A DNA stretch of 64,000 bases from Streptacidiphilus rugosus AM-16 (GCF_000744655.1 NZ_JQMJ01000003.1:248001-312000), one strand, 5' to 3'; shown: positions 34,901 to 43,091, numbered from the stretch's first letter. The notes: generated from the letters alone by a model not told the origin. Made by a program: numbers and translations.

Positions 34901-35692
34901 ATGACAGACGTCGATACGCCCCGCTACGTCTCCGGGCACGGTCTGCTGACCGGTCGGAGCGCGGTGATCACCGCCGCCGCCGGCGCCGGGATCGGCGGTG
35001 CGACGGCCCGGCGGTTCCTGGAGGAGGGCGCCCGCGTCCTGGTCAGCGACGCCCACGCGCGCCGGCTGAAGGAGTCCGCGGAGGCGCTGGCCGCCGAGTT
35101 CGGCACGGAGCGGGTGGCCTCGGTGCCCTGCGACGTCACCGAGGAGGCCCAGGTCCAGGAGCTGTTCGCGGCCGCCCGGGCGGCGCACGGCGAGCTGGAC
35201 ATCGTCGTCAACAACGCCGGCCTGGGCAGCACGGCCGCCCTGGTCGACATGACGGACGAGCAGTGGGACCGCGTCCTCGACGTGACCCTCGGCGGCACCA
35301 TGCGCTGCACCCGCGCGGCGCTGCGCGCACTGAAGGCCTCGGGCCGCGGCGGCGTGATCGTCAACAACGCCTCGGTGGTGGGCTGGCGGGCGCAGGCCGG
35401 CCAGTCGCACTACGCCGCGGCGAAGGCGGGCGTCATGGCGCTCACCCGCTGCGCCGCCGTGGAGGCCGCCGAGTTCGGCGTCCGGGTCAACGCGGTCGCG
35501 CCGAGCCTGGCCATGCACCCGCACCTGGTGAAGGTGACCACGCCCGAACTGCTGGCGGAGCTGACCGAGCGCGAGGCCTTCGGCCGCTACGCCGAGCCGT
35601 GGGAGGTGGCCAACGTCATCGTATTCCTGGCCAGCGGCTACTCCTCGTACATGACCGGCGAGACCGTCTCGGTCAGCAGCCAGCATGCCTAG
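34901..35692 (+). CDS. ipdF: IpdF, short-chain dehydrogenase of HIP catabolism
   Basis: 263 residues. Rossmann signature TAAAGAGIGGATARR near residue 29, NNAG in DIVVNNAGLG, and catalytic Ser-Tyr-Lys with SHYAAAKAGVMALTRC. Distinctive ends match Rv3559c (IpdF): the N-terminal VSGHGLLTGR and the C-terminal YSSYMTGETVSVSSQHA. IpdF interconverts the 5-hydroxy and 5-oxo forms of the HIP-CoA intermediates. It starts the plus-strand operon ipdF-kstR2-fadA6 and overlaps kstR2 by eight bases. Confidence 0.9.
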   Translation: MTDVDTPRYVSGHGLLTGRSAVITAAAGAGIGGATARRFLEEGARVLVSDAHARRLKESAEALAAEFGTERVASVPCDVTEEAQVQELFAAARAAHGELDIVVNNAGLGSTAALVDMTDEQWDRVLDVTLGGTMRCTRAALRALKASGRGGVIVNNASVVGWRAQAGQSHYAAAKAGVMALTRCAAVEAAEFGVRVNAVAPSLAMHPHLVKVTTPELLAELTEREAFGRYAEPWEVANVIVFLASGYSSYMTGETVSVSSQHA

Positions 35693-36263
35693 AGTCCGGC
35701 GCGCGGAGATCCTCGACGCCGCCGCCGAGGTCTTCGCCGACCAGGGCTACAACGCGACGACCGTCCGCACCATCGCCGACCAGGCCGGCATGCTCGCGGG
35801 CAGCCTCTACTACCACTTCGACTCCAAGGAATCGATGCTGGAGGAGATCCTCACCCGCTTCCTCGACGGCCTCTGGGCCGGCTACGACGCCGTGCTCGAC
35901 GCCGGTCTGGGCCCGCGCGCGACACTGGAGGCCCTGGTCACCGAGTCGTTCAGGGAGATCGACCGGCACCGCGCCGCCGTCGCGATCTACCAGAAGGAGT
36001 CCGGGCAGCTGGCCCGGCAGCCGCGGTTCGCGTTCCTCGCCGACTCGCAGCAGAAGTTCGAGAAGGCCTGGCTGCGCACCCTCGAACGCGGCGTCGCCGC
36101 GCAGGCGTTCCGTGCCGATCTCGACATCCGTCTCACCTACCGCTTCGTCCGCGACACCGTCTGGGTCGCCGCCTCCTGGTACCGGCCCGGAGGCCGCCAC
36201 TCTCCCGAGGAGATCGCCCGCCAGTACCTGTCGATGGTCCTCGACGGCATCGCCACCCCCTGA
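35685..36263 (+). CDS. kstR2: KstR2, TetR-family repressor of steroid C/D-ring genes
   Basis: 192 residues. The TetR helix-turn-helix is at the N-terminus (RRAEILDAAAEVFADQGYNA, TTVRTIADQAGMLAGSLYYH). The ligand domain carries family-specific stretches: FREIDRHRAAVAIYQKESGQ, then LDIRLTYRFVRDTVWVAASW and YRPGGRH. These agree closely with mycobacterial KstR2 (Rv3557c), which is released from DNA by HIP-CoA. Candidate operators are present at 34871 and 41163. The start ATG lies inside the end of ipdF. Confidence 0.93.
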   Translation: MPRVRRAEILDAAAEVFADQGYNATTVRTIADQAGMLAGSLYYHFDSKESMLEEILTRFLDGLWAGYDAVLDAGLGPRATLEALVTESFREIDRHRAAVAIYQKESGQLARQPRFAFLADSQQKFEKAWLRTLERGVAAQAFRADLDIRLTYRFVRDTVWVAASWYRPGGRHSPEEIARQYLSMVLDGIATP

Positions 36264-36295
36264 CCGCAAGCGCCACCGTCCGAAGGAGTCCCGTC

Positions 36296-37453
36296 ATGGC
36301 CGAGGCCTACATCGTCGACGCGATCCGCACCCCCGTGGGGCGCAGGAAGGGCGGCCTGTCCGCCGTCCACCCGGCCGACCTGGGCGCGCACGTGCTCTCC
36401 GCGCTGGTCGCGCGCACCGGCATCGACCCGGCGGCGGTCGAGGACGTCGTCTTCGGCTGCCTGGACGCGGTCGGCCCGCAGGCGGGCGACATCGCCCGCA
36501 CCTGCTGGCTGGCGGCGGACCTGCCGGAGGAGGTCCCCGGCGTCACCGTCGACCGCCAGTGCGGCTCCTCCCAGCAGGCCGTCCACTTCGCCGCGCAGGG
36601 CGTGCTCTCCGGCACTCAGGACCTGGTCGTCGCGGGCGGCGTGCAGAACATGAGCATGATCCCGATCGCCTTCGCCAGCCGCCAGGCGGCCGAGCCGCTG
36701 GGGCTGACGCAGGGTCCCTTCGCGGGCAGCGAGGGCTGGCGGGCCCGTTACGGGGACGCGCCGGTCAACCAGTTCCACGGGGCGGAGCTGATCGCCAGGA
36801 AGTGGGGCGTCTCGCGGGCGGACATGGAGGAGTTCGCGCTCCGCTCGCACCGCCGCGCGATCCGCGCGATCGACGAGGGCCGTTTCGAGCGCGAGATCGT
36901 GCCCATCGGCGAGGTCACGGTGGACGAGGGTCCGCGGCGCGACACGACGCTGGAGAAGATGGCCACGCTGCAGCCGGTGATGGAGGGCGGGACGATCACG
37001 GCCGCGTGCTCCTCGCAGGTCTCGGACGGCGCGGCGGCGATGCTGCTCGCGAGCGAGCGGGCGGTCCGCGAGCACGGCCTGACGCCGCGTGCCCGGGTGC
37101 ACCACCTGTCGGTGCGCGGCGAGGACCCGATCCGCATGCTGTCCGCGCCGATCCCGGCGACGGCGTACGCGCTGAAGAAGACGGGCCTGTCGATGGACGA
37201 GATCGACCTGGTGGAGATCAACGAGGCGTTCGCCCCGGTGGTCCTGGCCTGGCTCAAGGAGACGGGCGCGGACCCCGACCGGGTCAACGTCAACGGCGGC
37301 GCGATCGCCCTGGGCCACCCGCTGGGCGCGACCGGCGTGAAGCTGATGACCACGCTCCTCCACGAACTGGAGCGCGGGGGCGGCCGCTACGGCCTCCAGA
37401 CCATGTGCGAGGGCGGCGGCCAGGCCAACGTGACGATCATCGAAAGGCTGTAG
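36296..37453 (+). CDS. fadA6: FadA6, thiolase of steroid ring degradation
   Basis: 385 residues, ATG 36296 with GAAGGAG upstream. Thiolase motifs: VDRQCGSSQQAVHFAAQGVL with the acyl-accepting Cys, VEINEAFAPVVLAWLKE, NVNGGAIALGHPLGATGVKL and QTMCEGGGQANVTIIERL with the second Cys. Details such as DAIRTPVGRRKGGLSAVHPA and CLDAVGPQAGDIARTCWLAA match FadA6 (Rv3556c), proposed to cleave the ring-opened C/D product. It is the last gene of the ipdF-kstR2-fadA6 unit. Confidence 0.93.
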   Translation: MAEAYIVDAIRTPVGRRKGGLSAVHPADLGAHVLSALVARTGIDPAAVEDVVFGCLDAVGPQAGDIARTCWLAADLPEEVPGVTVDRQCGSSQQAVHFAAQGVLSGTQDLVVAGGVQNMSMIPIAFASRQAAEPLGLTQGPFAGSEGWRARYGDAPVNQFHGAELIARKWGVSRADMEEFALRSHRRAIRAIDEGRFEREIVPIGEVTVDEGPRRDTTLEKMATLQPVMEGGTITAACSSQVSDGAAAMLLASERAVREHGLTPRARVHHLSVRGEDPIRMLSAPIPATAYALKKTGLSMDEIDLVEINEAFAPVVLAWLKETGADPDRVNVNGGAIALGHPLGATGVKLMTTLLHELERGGGRYGLQTMCEGGGQANVTIIERL

Positions 37454-37728
37454 CTGCACTCTCCGGGGGGCGCGAGGAACTGCGCGGCTCCGCCGCACGG
37501 GCATGACGGGTCCCGACAAAGGGCCAGTCGCACTCCCTCAGGGGCGCGGGGAACTGCGCGGGCAACCACCCGGTGCGGATGGCCCTGCGCGCCCCGGACC
37601 ATCCGCATGCCGGTGGCTTGTCGCGCAGTTCCTCGCGCCCCTGGACGGTGCAACCGACCCGCTGATGTGAGGTGCCGCGCCCGCGCGCCGGAGGCGCGCA
37701 GTTCCTCGCACCCCTGGGGCAGTGCACG
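37454..37728. repeat. Intergenic repeat cluster between fadA6 and ipdC
   Basis: Gene-free space between two convergent operons. It holds two inverted copies (near 37455-37485 and 37528-37560, reading GCGCGAGGAACTGCGCG and GCGCGGGGAACTGCGCG) and two direct copies (37623-37651 and 37697-37726) of the GCGCAGTTCCTCGC repeat. It shares a ~78-base core with the array at 27.9-28.2 kb, containing TGCGGATGG and CCATCCGCA arms that can form a hairpin. It may serve as the transcription stop for both operons. Confidence 0.88.
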
Positions 37729-38781
37729 TCACTCTCCGAGTCTGGCCAGCACCTCCGTGGCCTCGGTGATGATCCGGTCGACCAGTTCCTTGCAGGACGG
37801 CAGATCCTCGATCACACCCGCGACCTGGCCGGAGGCCATCACACCGAGGTCCGTGCGCCCGTCCACCATCGACGCCTTCAGCAGCATCGGCGTGTTCGCC
37901 GCCAGCAGGATCTGGCTCCAGGACAGGTCCTTGCCGTGCTTCATCGCCCGCCCGTCCCGCAGCATCGCCGCCCAGCTGAGGCCGGACAGCTTCCGGAAGC
38001 CCGACGCCCGCCGCACCGCCTGCGCCAGCGCCCGCGCCCTGCCCGCGCGTTCCAGCGAGGCAACCAGCTCGCTGCGCAGCATCCGGTGCGGGAGGCCGTC
38101 CACCGCCGTCGTCACCGTGACGTCCTTCACCGAGGCCGCGAGGTACGCCGCCTTCACCGCGTCCGGGACCGTCGAGTCCGAGGTCAGCAGGAAGCGGGTG
38201 CCCATCGCCACGCCCGCCGCGCCGTACGCCAGCGCGGCGACGAGCCCGCGGCCGTCGAAGAAGCCGCCCGCCGCGATGACCGGGATGTCCACGGCGTCCA
38301 CAACCTGTGGAAGAAGGACCGTCGTCGCCACCTCACCCGTGTGGCCGCCGCCCTCGCCGCCCTGGACGACGACCGCGTCCGCGCCCCACGCGGCGACCTT
38401 CTCCGCGTGGCGGCGCGCGCCGACGGACGGGATGACCACCACACCCGCGTCCTTGAGCCTGGCGATCAGCTCCTTCGAGGGCGCGAGCGCGAAGGACGCG
38501 ACGCGTACCCCCTCGTCGACGATGATCCGCACCCGCTCCCCGGCGTCGCCCGCGTCGGCCCGCAGATTGACGCCGAAGGGCGCGTCCGTCCGGGACTTCA
38601 CCTCCCGCACCGCGGCCAGCAACTGCGCCGGGGACATCGTCGCCGAGGCGAGCACGCCCAGCGCGCCGGCGTTCGCCGTGGCGGTGACCAGGCGCGGGCC
38701 CGCGACCCAGCCCATGCCCGTCTGGACGATCGGGTACCGGACGCCGACCAGGCGGGTCAGCGGGGTGTCCAGCGCGCTCAT
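37729..38781 (-). CDS. ipdC: IpdC, flavoprotein (nitronate monooxygenase-like) of HIP catabolism
   Basis: 350 residues, TIM-barrel flavoprotein of the nitronate monooxygenase/2-nitropropane dioxygenase family: VRYPIVQTGMGWVAGPRLVT at the start, GADAVVVQGGEGGGHTGEVA, then IPVIAAGGFFDGRGLVAALA and GAAGVAMGTRFLLTSDS. In the KstR2 regulon this position is IpdC (Rv3553), an enzyme needed to process HIP-CoA before ring opening. The ATG overlaps the TGA of ipdB (ATGA). Last gene of the minus-strand operon. Confidence 0.9.
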   Translation of the reverse strand: MSALDTPLTRLVGVRYPIVQTGMGWVAGPRLVTATANAGALGVLASATMSPAQLLAAVREVKSRTDAPFGVNLRADAGDAGERVRIIVDEGVRVASFALAPSKELIARLKDAGVVVIPSVGARRHAEKVAAWGADAVVVQGGEGGGHTGEVATTVLLPQVVDAVDIPVIAAGGFFDGRGLVAALAYGAAGVAMGTRFLLTSDSTVPDAVKAAYLAASVKDVTVTTAVDGLPHRMLRSELVASLERAGRARALAQAVRRASGFRKLSGLSWAAMLRDGRAMKHGKDLSWSQILLAANTPMLLKASMVDGRTDLGVMASGQVAGVIEDLPSCKELVDRIITEATEVLARLGE

Positions 38782-39527
38782 CCGAGGACCTCGCGCAGCC
38801 GCCGACCCTTCGGGTCGATCACCTCGCGGATCAGCTGGAGCTCCTCGGCCGTGGGATCCCGGGTGAAGGGGACCTCGTCGGCCATGACCAGCGGGAACCC
38901 CGTCGCCGCGACGACCTGCTCGACGGTGACGCCGGGGTGGACGGAGGCCAGCCGCATCGAGTGGTCCGGGGTGTCGAAGTCGAAGACCCCGAGGTCGCTG
39001 ACGACCCGTCGCAGCCCGTGGAAGGGGCCCACCGCGCGGTCGAAGCCGACCCCGCACACCATGTCCACCCGCTCGACGAAGACCCGGGCGCTGTGCCTGG
39101 GCACGAAGTAACTCGTCGGGTTGTTGCTGGAGTTGACCGGCGCCCCGCGCACGCCCAGCAGCTGGCGCGCGGGCTGCGCCCAGTCACCGATGCAGGAGAT
39201 GTTCTGGTTGCCGTAGCGGTCGATCTGGCTGGCGCCCATCATGACGTGCCGGCGGCCGGTGGTGACCAGCTCCAGATGGTGCCGATAGGGCAGCCATCCC
39301 TCCACAAGCTGTGGACGGGCGTCGACCGCCGTCACGTCGGCGACCAGCAGCGCCTCGCCGTCGGTGAGCAGCAGGTCGGGCGCGAAGGTCAGCCTGGCCA
39401 GCCGTGCGCCGATCATCGGGACCGTGCCCATCGGGCTGGCCAGGATCTCGCCGTCGCCGCGCCAGGCCTCGGCGCAGGCGACGACGCAGTAGTCGGCCCG
39501 GGTGACCGTGGACGTCGTGGTGGTCAT
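38778..39527 (-). CDS. ipdB: IpdB, beta subunit of the ring-C-opening hydrolase
   Basis: 249 residues with a CoA-transferase beta-type fold: VACAEAWRGDGEILASPMGT, LLTDGEALLVADVTAVD, HVMMGASQIDRYGNQNISCI, NSSNNPTSYFVPRHSARVFV. IpdAB resembles CoA transferases but in steroid degraders hydrolyses the COCHEA-CoA ring C. It overlaps ipdA by four bases, as expected for a stoichiometric complex. Confidence 0.92.
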   Translation of the reverse strand: MTTTTSTVTRADYCVVACAEAWRGDGEILASPMGTVPMIGARLARLTFAPDLLLTDGEALLVADVTAVDARPQLVEGWLPYRHHLELVTTGRRHVMMGASQIDRYGNQNISCIGDWAQPARQLLGVRGAPVNSSNNPTSYFVPRHSARVFVERVDMVCGVGFDRAVGPFHGLRRVVSDLGVFDFDTPDHSMRLASVHPGVTVEQVVAATGFPLVMADEVPFTRDPTAEELQLIREVIDPKGRRLREVLG

Positions 39528-40387
39528 GACTGCTCCTCGCGCCAGGCGGTGACGGCGGACTGGTAGGCGTGCTCGTCCCCGGCGAGGAAGCGTTCGCGGA
39601 ACGCCGCCCAGGCGTCAGGGTCCGCCGCGGCGGCCGCGTAGTGCCTCTGGAACGCCTCGTCCCGGTCGTAGTCGGGCGCGCAGGAGGTGAAGTGCGCGCC
39701 GTTGGGCGCCTGGACCACGCCCGTCACGAACGGCCGCTTGATCAGCAGCGTCTGCGGCGAACCGGCCTTCGCGAGCTGCTCGGTCTCCACGATCTGCTCG
39801 CAGGAGACGTAGGCCTCGTCCGCCGCCTGGCAGTACAGGTCGTCGAAGTACGGGTCGGGGCCGAGGTACTGGGCGTTGCCGAACCTGTCGGCCCGGTTCA
39901 GGTGCACCAGCGCCGCGTCGAGCCGCAGCCCGGGTACGGCGGCGAACTCCTCGCCGTCCTCGTAGGGCGAACGCACGGTCCGCAACTGCGGGTTGACCCG
40001 CATCACGTCCGAGCCGAGCCCGGCCCGCACCGGCAGGAAGGGCAGCCGGTGGACGGCGGCCGTCAGACCCCACATCAGCATCGCCTCGTCGAGCTCCACC
40101 AGCTCGAAGGCGCCCCGCTCGCGCGCGGCGCGGTAGTGCGGCTCCAGCGGGATCGAGTCCAGCGTGACGAAGGCGGTGACCAGCTTCCTGATCCGCCCGG
40201 CCGCCGCCAGCAGACCGACGTCCGCGCCGCCGTAGGAGACCACCGTCAGGTCGGTGACCTCGGACCGCAACAGCGCTCTGACCAGCGCCATCGGCTTGCG
40301 CCGCGATCCCCAGCCGCCGATGCCGACCGTCATGCCGCTGCGCAGCCGGCCGACGACCTCCTCGGGCGTCATCGTCTTGTCCCGCAC
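39524..40387 (-). CDS. ipdA: IpdA, alpha subunit of the ring-C-opening hydrolase
   Basis: 287 residues, GTG 40387. CoA-transferase alpha-type fold: LRSGMTVGIGGWGSRRKPMA at the N-terminus with LVRALLRSEVTDLTVVSYGG, later LPFLPVRAGLGSDVMRVNP and APNGAHFTSCAPDYDRDEAF. The GGWGSRRKPMA and HFTSCAPDYDRDE stretches match IpdA (Rv3551) rather than ordinary 3-oxoacid CoA transferases. Forms a complex with IpdB, the next gene. Confidence 0.93.
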   Translation of the reverse strand: MRDKTMTPEEVVGRLRSGMTVGIGGWGSRRKPMALVRALLRSEVTDLTVVSYGGADVGLLAAAGRIRKLVTAFVTLDSIPLEPHYRAARERGAFELVELDEAMLMWGLTAAVHRLPFLPVRAGLGSDVMRVNPQLRTVRSPYEDGEEFAAVPGLRLDAALVHLNRADRFGNAQYLGPDPYFDDLYCQAADEAYVSCEQIVETEQLAKAGSPQTLLIKRPFVTGVVQAPNGAHFTSCAPDYDRDEAFQRHYAAAAADPDAWAAFRERFLAGDEHAYQSAVTAWREEQS

Positions 40388-40391
40388 CCGC

Positions 40392-41141
40392 CTACTCCCT
40401 TCCCGCCGTGCCGAAGCCGTCGCGGACCTGGTCGGCGACGCCGCTCAGGTTCGCCTCGAAGGTGAAGCCCTGCTCGAACCGGTAGCTGCGCTTGACGTCC
40501 ACCGGATCGATGCCGTTGATCGCCGCCTTGGCGAGCCGGATCAGGTAGCCGTCCTTGCGGGCGATCTCCCGCGCCAGCTCCAGCGCCGCCTCCGCCAGCT
40601 CCTCGCGCGGGACGACCCGCCACACCGAGCCGTGCCGGTGCAACTCCTCGGCGGTGGCCGTGCGCGAGGTGTAGAACAGCGCCCGCATCAGGTGCTGCGG
40701 CACCAGCCTCGCCAGGTGCGTGGCCGCGCCCAGAGCCCCTCGGTCGAGCTCGGGCAGCCCGAAGACGGCGTCCTCGCTCGCGACGATCGCGTCGGCGTTG
40801 CCGACCAGCCCGATGCCGCCGCCGAGGCAGTACCCCCGCACCGCGGCCACCACCGGCACCTCGCACTCGTAGACCGCCGCGAAGGCCTCGTAGCAGCCGC
40901 GGTTGGCGCCGATGATCGCCGCCCGGCCCGGGTCGCGCTGCACCTCCTTGATGTCGACGCCGGCGTTGAACCCGCGCCCCTCGGCGGCGAGCACGACGCA
41001 GCGGACGTCCTGGTCACGACCGGCGGCGCGGAGCGCGTCGGCGAGGTCGTACCAGCCGCGCACCGGCAGCGCGTTGACGGGCGGGTAGTCGACCGTCACG
41101 ACGGCGACGCCCTTCTCGGGGCGGGAGGTGGAGACACCCAT
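40392..41141 (-). CDS. echA20: EchA20, ring-D hydrolase of HIP catabolism
   Basis: 249 residues, crotonase fold: VAVVTVDYPPVNALPVRGWY, GRGFNAGVDIKEVQRDPG (oxyanion segment), GYCLGGGIGLVGNADAIVAS, FGLPELDRGALGAATHLARL and YRFEQGFTFEANLSGVAD. These agree closely with EchA20 (Rv3550), which opens ring D of 5-oxo-HIEC-CoA. It leads the operon echA20-ipdA-ipdB-ipdC. Its promoter carries a KstR2-like palindrome. Confidence 0.93.
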   Translation of the reverse strand: MGVSTSRPEKGVAVVTVDYPPVNALPVRGWYDLADALRAAGRDQDVRCVVLAAEGRGFNAGVDIKEVQRDPGRAAIIGANRGCYEAFAAVYECEVPVVAAVRGYCLGGGIGLVGNADAIVASEDAVFGLPELDRGALGAATHLARLVPQHLMRALFYTSRTATAEELHRHGSVWRVVPREELAEAALELAREIARKDGYLIRLAKAAINGIDPVDVKRSYRFEQGFTFEANLSGVADQVRDGFGTAGRE

Positions 41142-41162
41142 GAGCGAATCAGCTACCTTTCC

Positions 41163-41176
41163 ACCAAACGTTTGTT
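41163..41176. promoter_or_regulatory. KstR2-like operator in the echA20/SDR divergent promoter
   Basis: ACCAAACGTTTGTT fits AnCAAGnnCTTGnT except for one symmetric change in each half (G to A, C to T), leaving a perfect CAAACGTTTG core. It is 22 bases upstream of echA20 and 54 bases upstream of the divergent SDR gene. Confidence 0.75.
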
Positions 41177-41229
41177 AGGTTCGTCCATGTCGACGTTAGC
41201 AGCGGCGGGCTCGCTGCGGGAGGTGTGGC

Positions 41230-42009
41230 TTGAGCATCACCGTGGATCTGTCCGGAAGGGTCGTCGTGGTCACCGGCGGCACGCGCGGCGTGGGCGCGGG
41301 GATCGCCCGCGCGTTCCTGCAGGCCGGGGCGGAGGTCCTGGTCTGCGCCCGCAGACCGCCGCAGGAGCCGGTCCAGGCTGCGGGCCGCAAGGCCGAGTTC
41401 GCGTCGCTGGACCTTCGCGACGCGGCCGCGGTCGCGGCGTTCCTCACCGAGGCGACGCAACGTCAGGGCCGCCTGGACGTGCTGGTCAACAACGCGGGCG
41501 GGACGCCCTTCCGGCTGCTCGACGCCGGCGACGCGGCGCAGCACGCCCGCGTGGTGGAGCTGAACCTGATCGCCCCGCTCACCGCCTCGCTCGCCGCCCT
41601 CCCGCACCTGCGGGCCAACCCCGACGGCGGCTCCATCATCATGATCGGCAGCGTCAGCGGCACCCGCCCCTCTCCCGGCACCGCCGCCTACGGCGCGGCG
41701 AAGGCCGGACTGGCCAACCTGGCCGCCTCGATGGCCGTCGAGTGGGCCCCGCACGTGCGCGTCAACACCGTCGTGCCGGGCATGGTCCGCACCGAGCTCT
41801 CGCATCTCCACTACGGCGACGAGGCCGGGATCGCCGCCGTCGGCCGCACCGTCCCGCTGGGCCGGCTGGCCGAGCCCGACGAGATCGGCGACGTCTGCGT
41901 CTTTCTCGCCTCACCGCAGGCCGCGTACCTCACCGGCGCGGCACTCAACGTCCACGGCGGCGGCGAACGCCCCGCCTTCCTCGACGCCGCCAACGCCAAC
42001 AAGGAGTAG
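41230..42009 (+). CDS. Short-chain dehydrogenase (Rv3549c-like)
   Basis: 259 residues, TTG start at 41230 preceded by GGAGG six bases upstream (MSITVDLSGRVVVVTGGTRG). Rossmann motif TGGTRGVGAGIARAF, NNAGG in VLVNNAGGTPF, and catalytic Ser...Tyr-x3-Lys in GSVSGTRPSPGTAAYGAAKA. C-terminal YLTGAALNVHGGGERPAFLD. Its place beside echA20 matches Rv3549c of the KstR2 regulon; which hydroxyl it oxidises is not known. Confidence 0.88.
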   Translation: MSITVDLSGRVVVVTGGTRGVGAGIARAFLQAGAEVLVCARRPPQEPVQAAGRKAEFASLDLRDAAAVAAFLTEATQRQGRLDVLVNNAGGTPFRLLDAGDAAQHARVVELNLIAPLTASLAALPHLRANPDGGSIIMIGSVSGTRPSPGTAAYGAAKAGLANLAASMAVEWAPHVRVNTVVPGMVRTELSHLHYGDEAGIAAVGRTVPLGRLAEPDEIGDVCVFLASPQAAYLTGAALNVHGGGERPAFLDAANANKE

Positions 42010-42015
42010 CTGCCC

Positions 42016-42948
42016 ATGAGTTCACAGCAGCCGCCGACTGGCCTGTGCGCCGGTCGGGTCGTGGTCGTCACCGGCGCGGGCCGCGGTCTCGGCCGCGCCC
42101 ACGCGCTGGCCTTCGCCGCGGAGGGCGCGAAGGTCGTCGTCAACGACCTCGGCGTCGCCGCGGACGGGCTCGGACCGTCCGCCACCCCCGGCGAGGAGGT
42201 GGTCGGCGAGATCCGGTCCCGGGGCGGCGAGGCGGTCGCGCACGGCGGCGACATCGCGACGACCGAGGGCGCGGACGCCCTGATCGCCGTCGCGCTGGAC
42301 GCCTTCGGCCGCCTGGACACCCTGGTCAACAACGCCGGCTTCCTGCGCGACCGGATGCTCGTCAACACCGGCGAGGACGACTGGGACGCGGTGATGCGGG
42401 TCCATCTCAAGGGCCACTTCCTGCCGCTGCGGGCCGCCGCCGCGCACTGGCGGGCGGAGGCCAAGGCGGGCCGCGTGCCGCAGGCCCGCGTGGTCAACAC
42501 CAGCTCGGGCGCGGGCCTGCTGGGCAGTGTCGGCCAGGGCAACTACAGCGCGGCCAAGGCCGGCATCCTCGGCCTGACCATGGTCGCGGCGGCGGAGATG
42601 GGCCGCTACGGCGTCCAGGTCAACGCGATCGCCCCAGCGGCGCGCACCCGGATGACGGAGCAGGCCTTCGCCGCGACGATGGCCGCGCCGACGGAGGCGG
42701 GCGCCTTCGACGCGATGGCGCCGGAGAACGTCTCCCCGCTGGTCGTCTGGCTCGGCGCGGACGCCTCCGCGGGCGTCACCGGCAGGGTCTTCGAGGCGGA
42801 GGGCGGCCGCATCACCGTCATGGACGGGTGGCGTCCCGGCCCCACGGTGGACCTCGCCGCGCGGTGGACGCCGTCCACGGCCGGCGAGGCCACCCTCAAG
42901 CTCCTCGCCGCGTCGGAGCCGCCGCTCCCGGCCTACGGCTCTCGGTGA
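42016..42948 (+). CDS. Short-chain dehydrogenase (Rv3548c-like, HSD17B4 type)
   Basis: 310 residues, six bases after the previous stop. Signature of the multifunctional-enzyme dehydrogenase group: VTGAGRGLGRAHALAFAAEG, KVVVNDLGV, NNAGFLRDRMLVNTGEDDWD, then VGQGNYSAAKAGILGLTMVA with the catalytic Tyr-x3-Lys. Likely a 3-hydroxyacyl-CoA dehydrogenase acting on ring-derived CoA esters. It ends the plus-strand unit; a ribosome-site-like sequence follows without a gene. Confidence 0.87.
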   Translation: MSSQQPPTGLCAGRVVVVTGAGRGLGRAHALAFAAEGAKVVVNDLGVAADGLGPSATPGEEVVGEIRSRGGEAVAHGGDIATTEGADALIAVALDAFGRLDTLVNNAGFLRDRMLVNTGEDDWDAVMRVHLKGHFLPLRAAAAHWRAEAKAGRVPQARVVNTSSGAGLLGSVGQGNYSAAKAGILGLTMVAAAEMGRYGVQVNAIAPAARTRMTEQAFAATMAAPTEAGAFDAMAPENVSPLVVWLGADASAGVTGRVFEAEGGRITVMDGWRPGPTVDLAARWTPSTAGEATLKLLAASEPPLPAYGSR

Positions 42949-42951
42949 CCC

Positions 42952-42969
42952 GAAGGAGATCCAGTCATC
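42952..42969 (+). other. Orphan ribosome-binding site after the SDR operon
   Basis: GAAGGAGATCCAGTC begins four bases after the SDR stop with ideal spacing for a start codon, but the next codons are ATC AAT CCA TAG. It looks like the leader of a lost downstream gene or a mutated ATG to ATC. The following ~120 bases are unusually AT-rich for this window. Confidence 0.4.
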
Positions 42970-43091
42970 AATCCATAGGCAAAAAGTCCATCCGGGCCGA
43001 TGAAATAGATGCACATATGGCCGAGGAGTGGGTAATGTGAAGGCATACACGCCGCCAGGGCCTGTGATTTCACGGAGAGAACCGATACGCC

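Noticed and set aside
40254-43040. A 928-codon open frame across the ipdA/echA20/SDR region
   Set aside because: It crosses several well-supported genes and its residues (Arg/Gly/Pro-rich) are those of a shadow frame.
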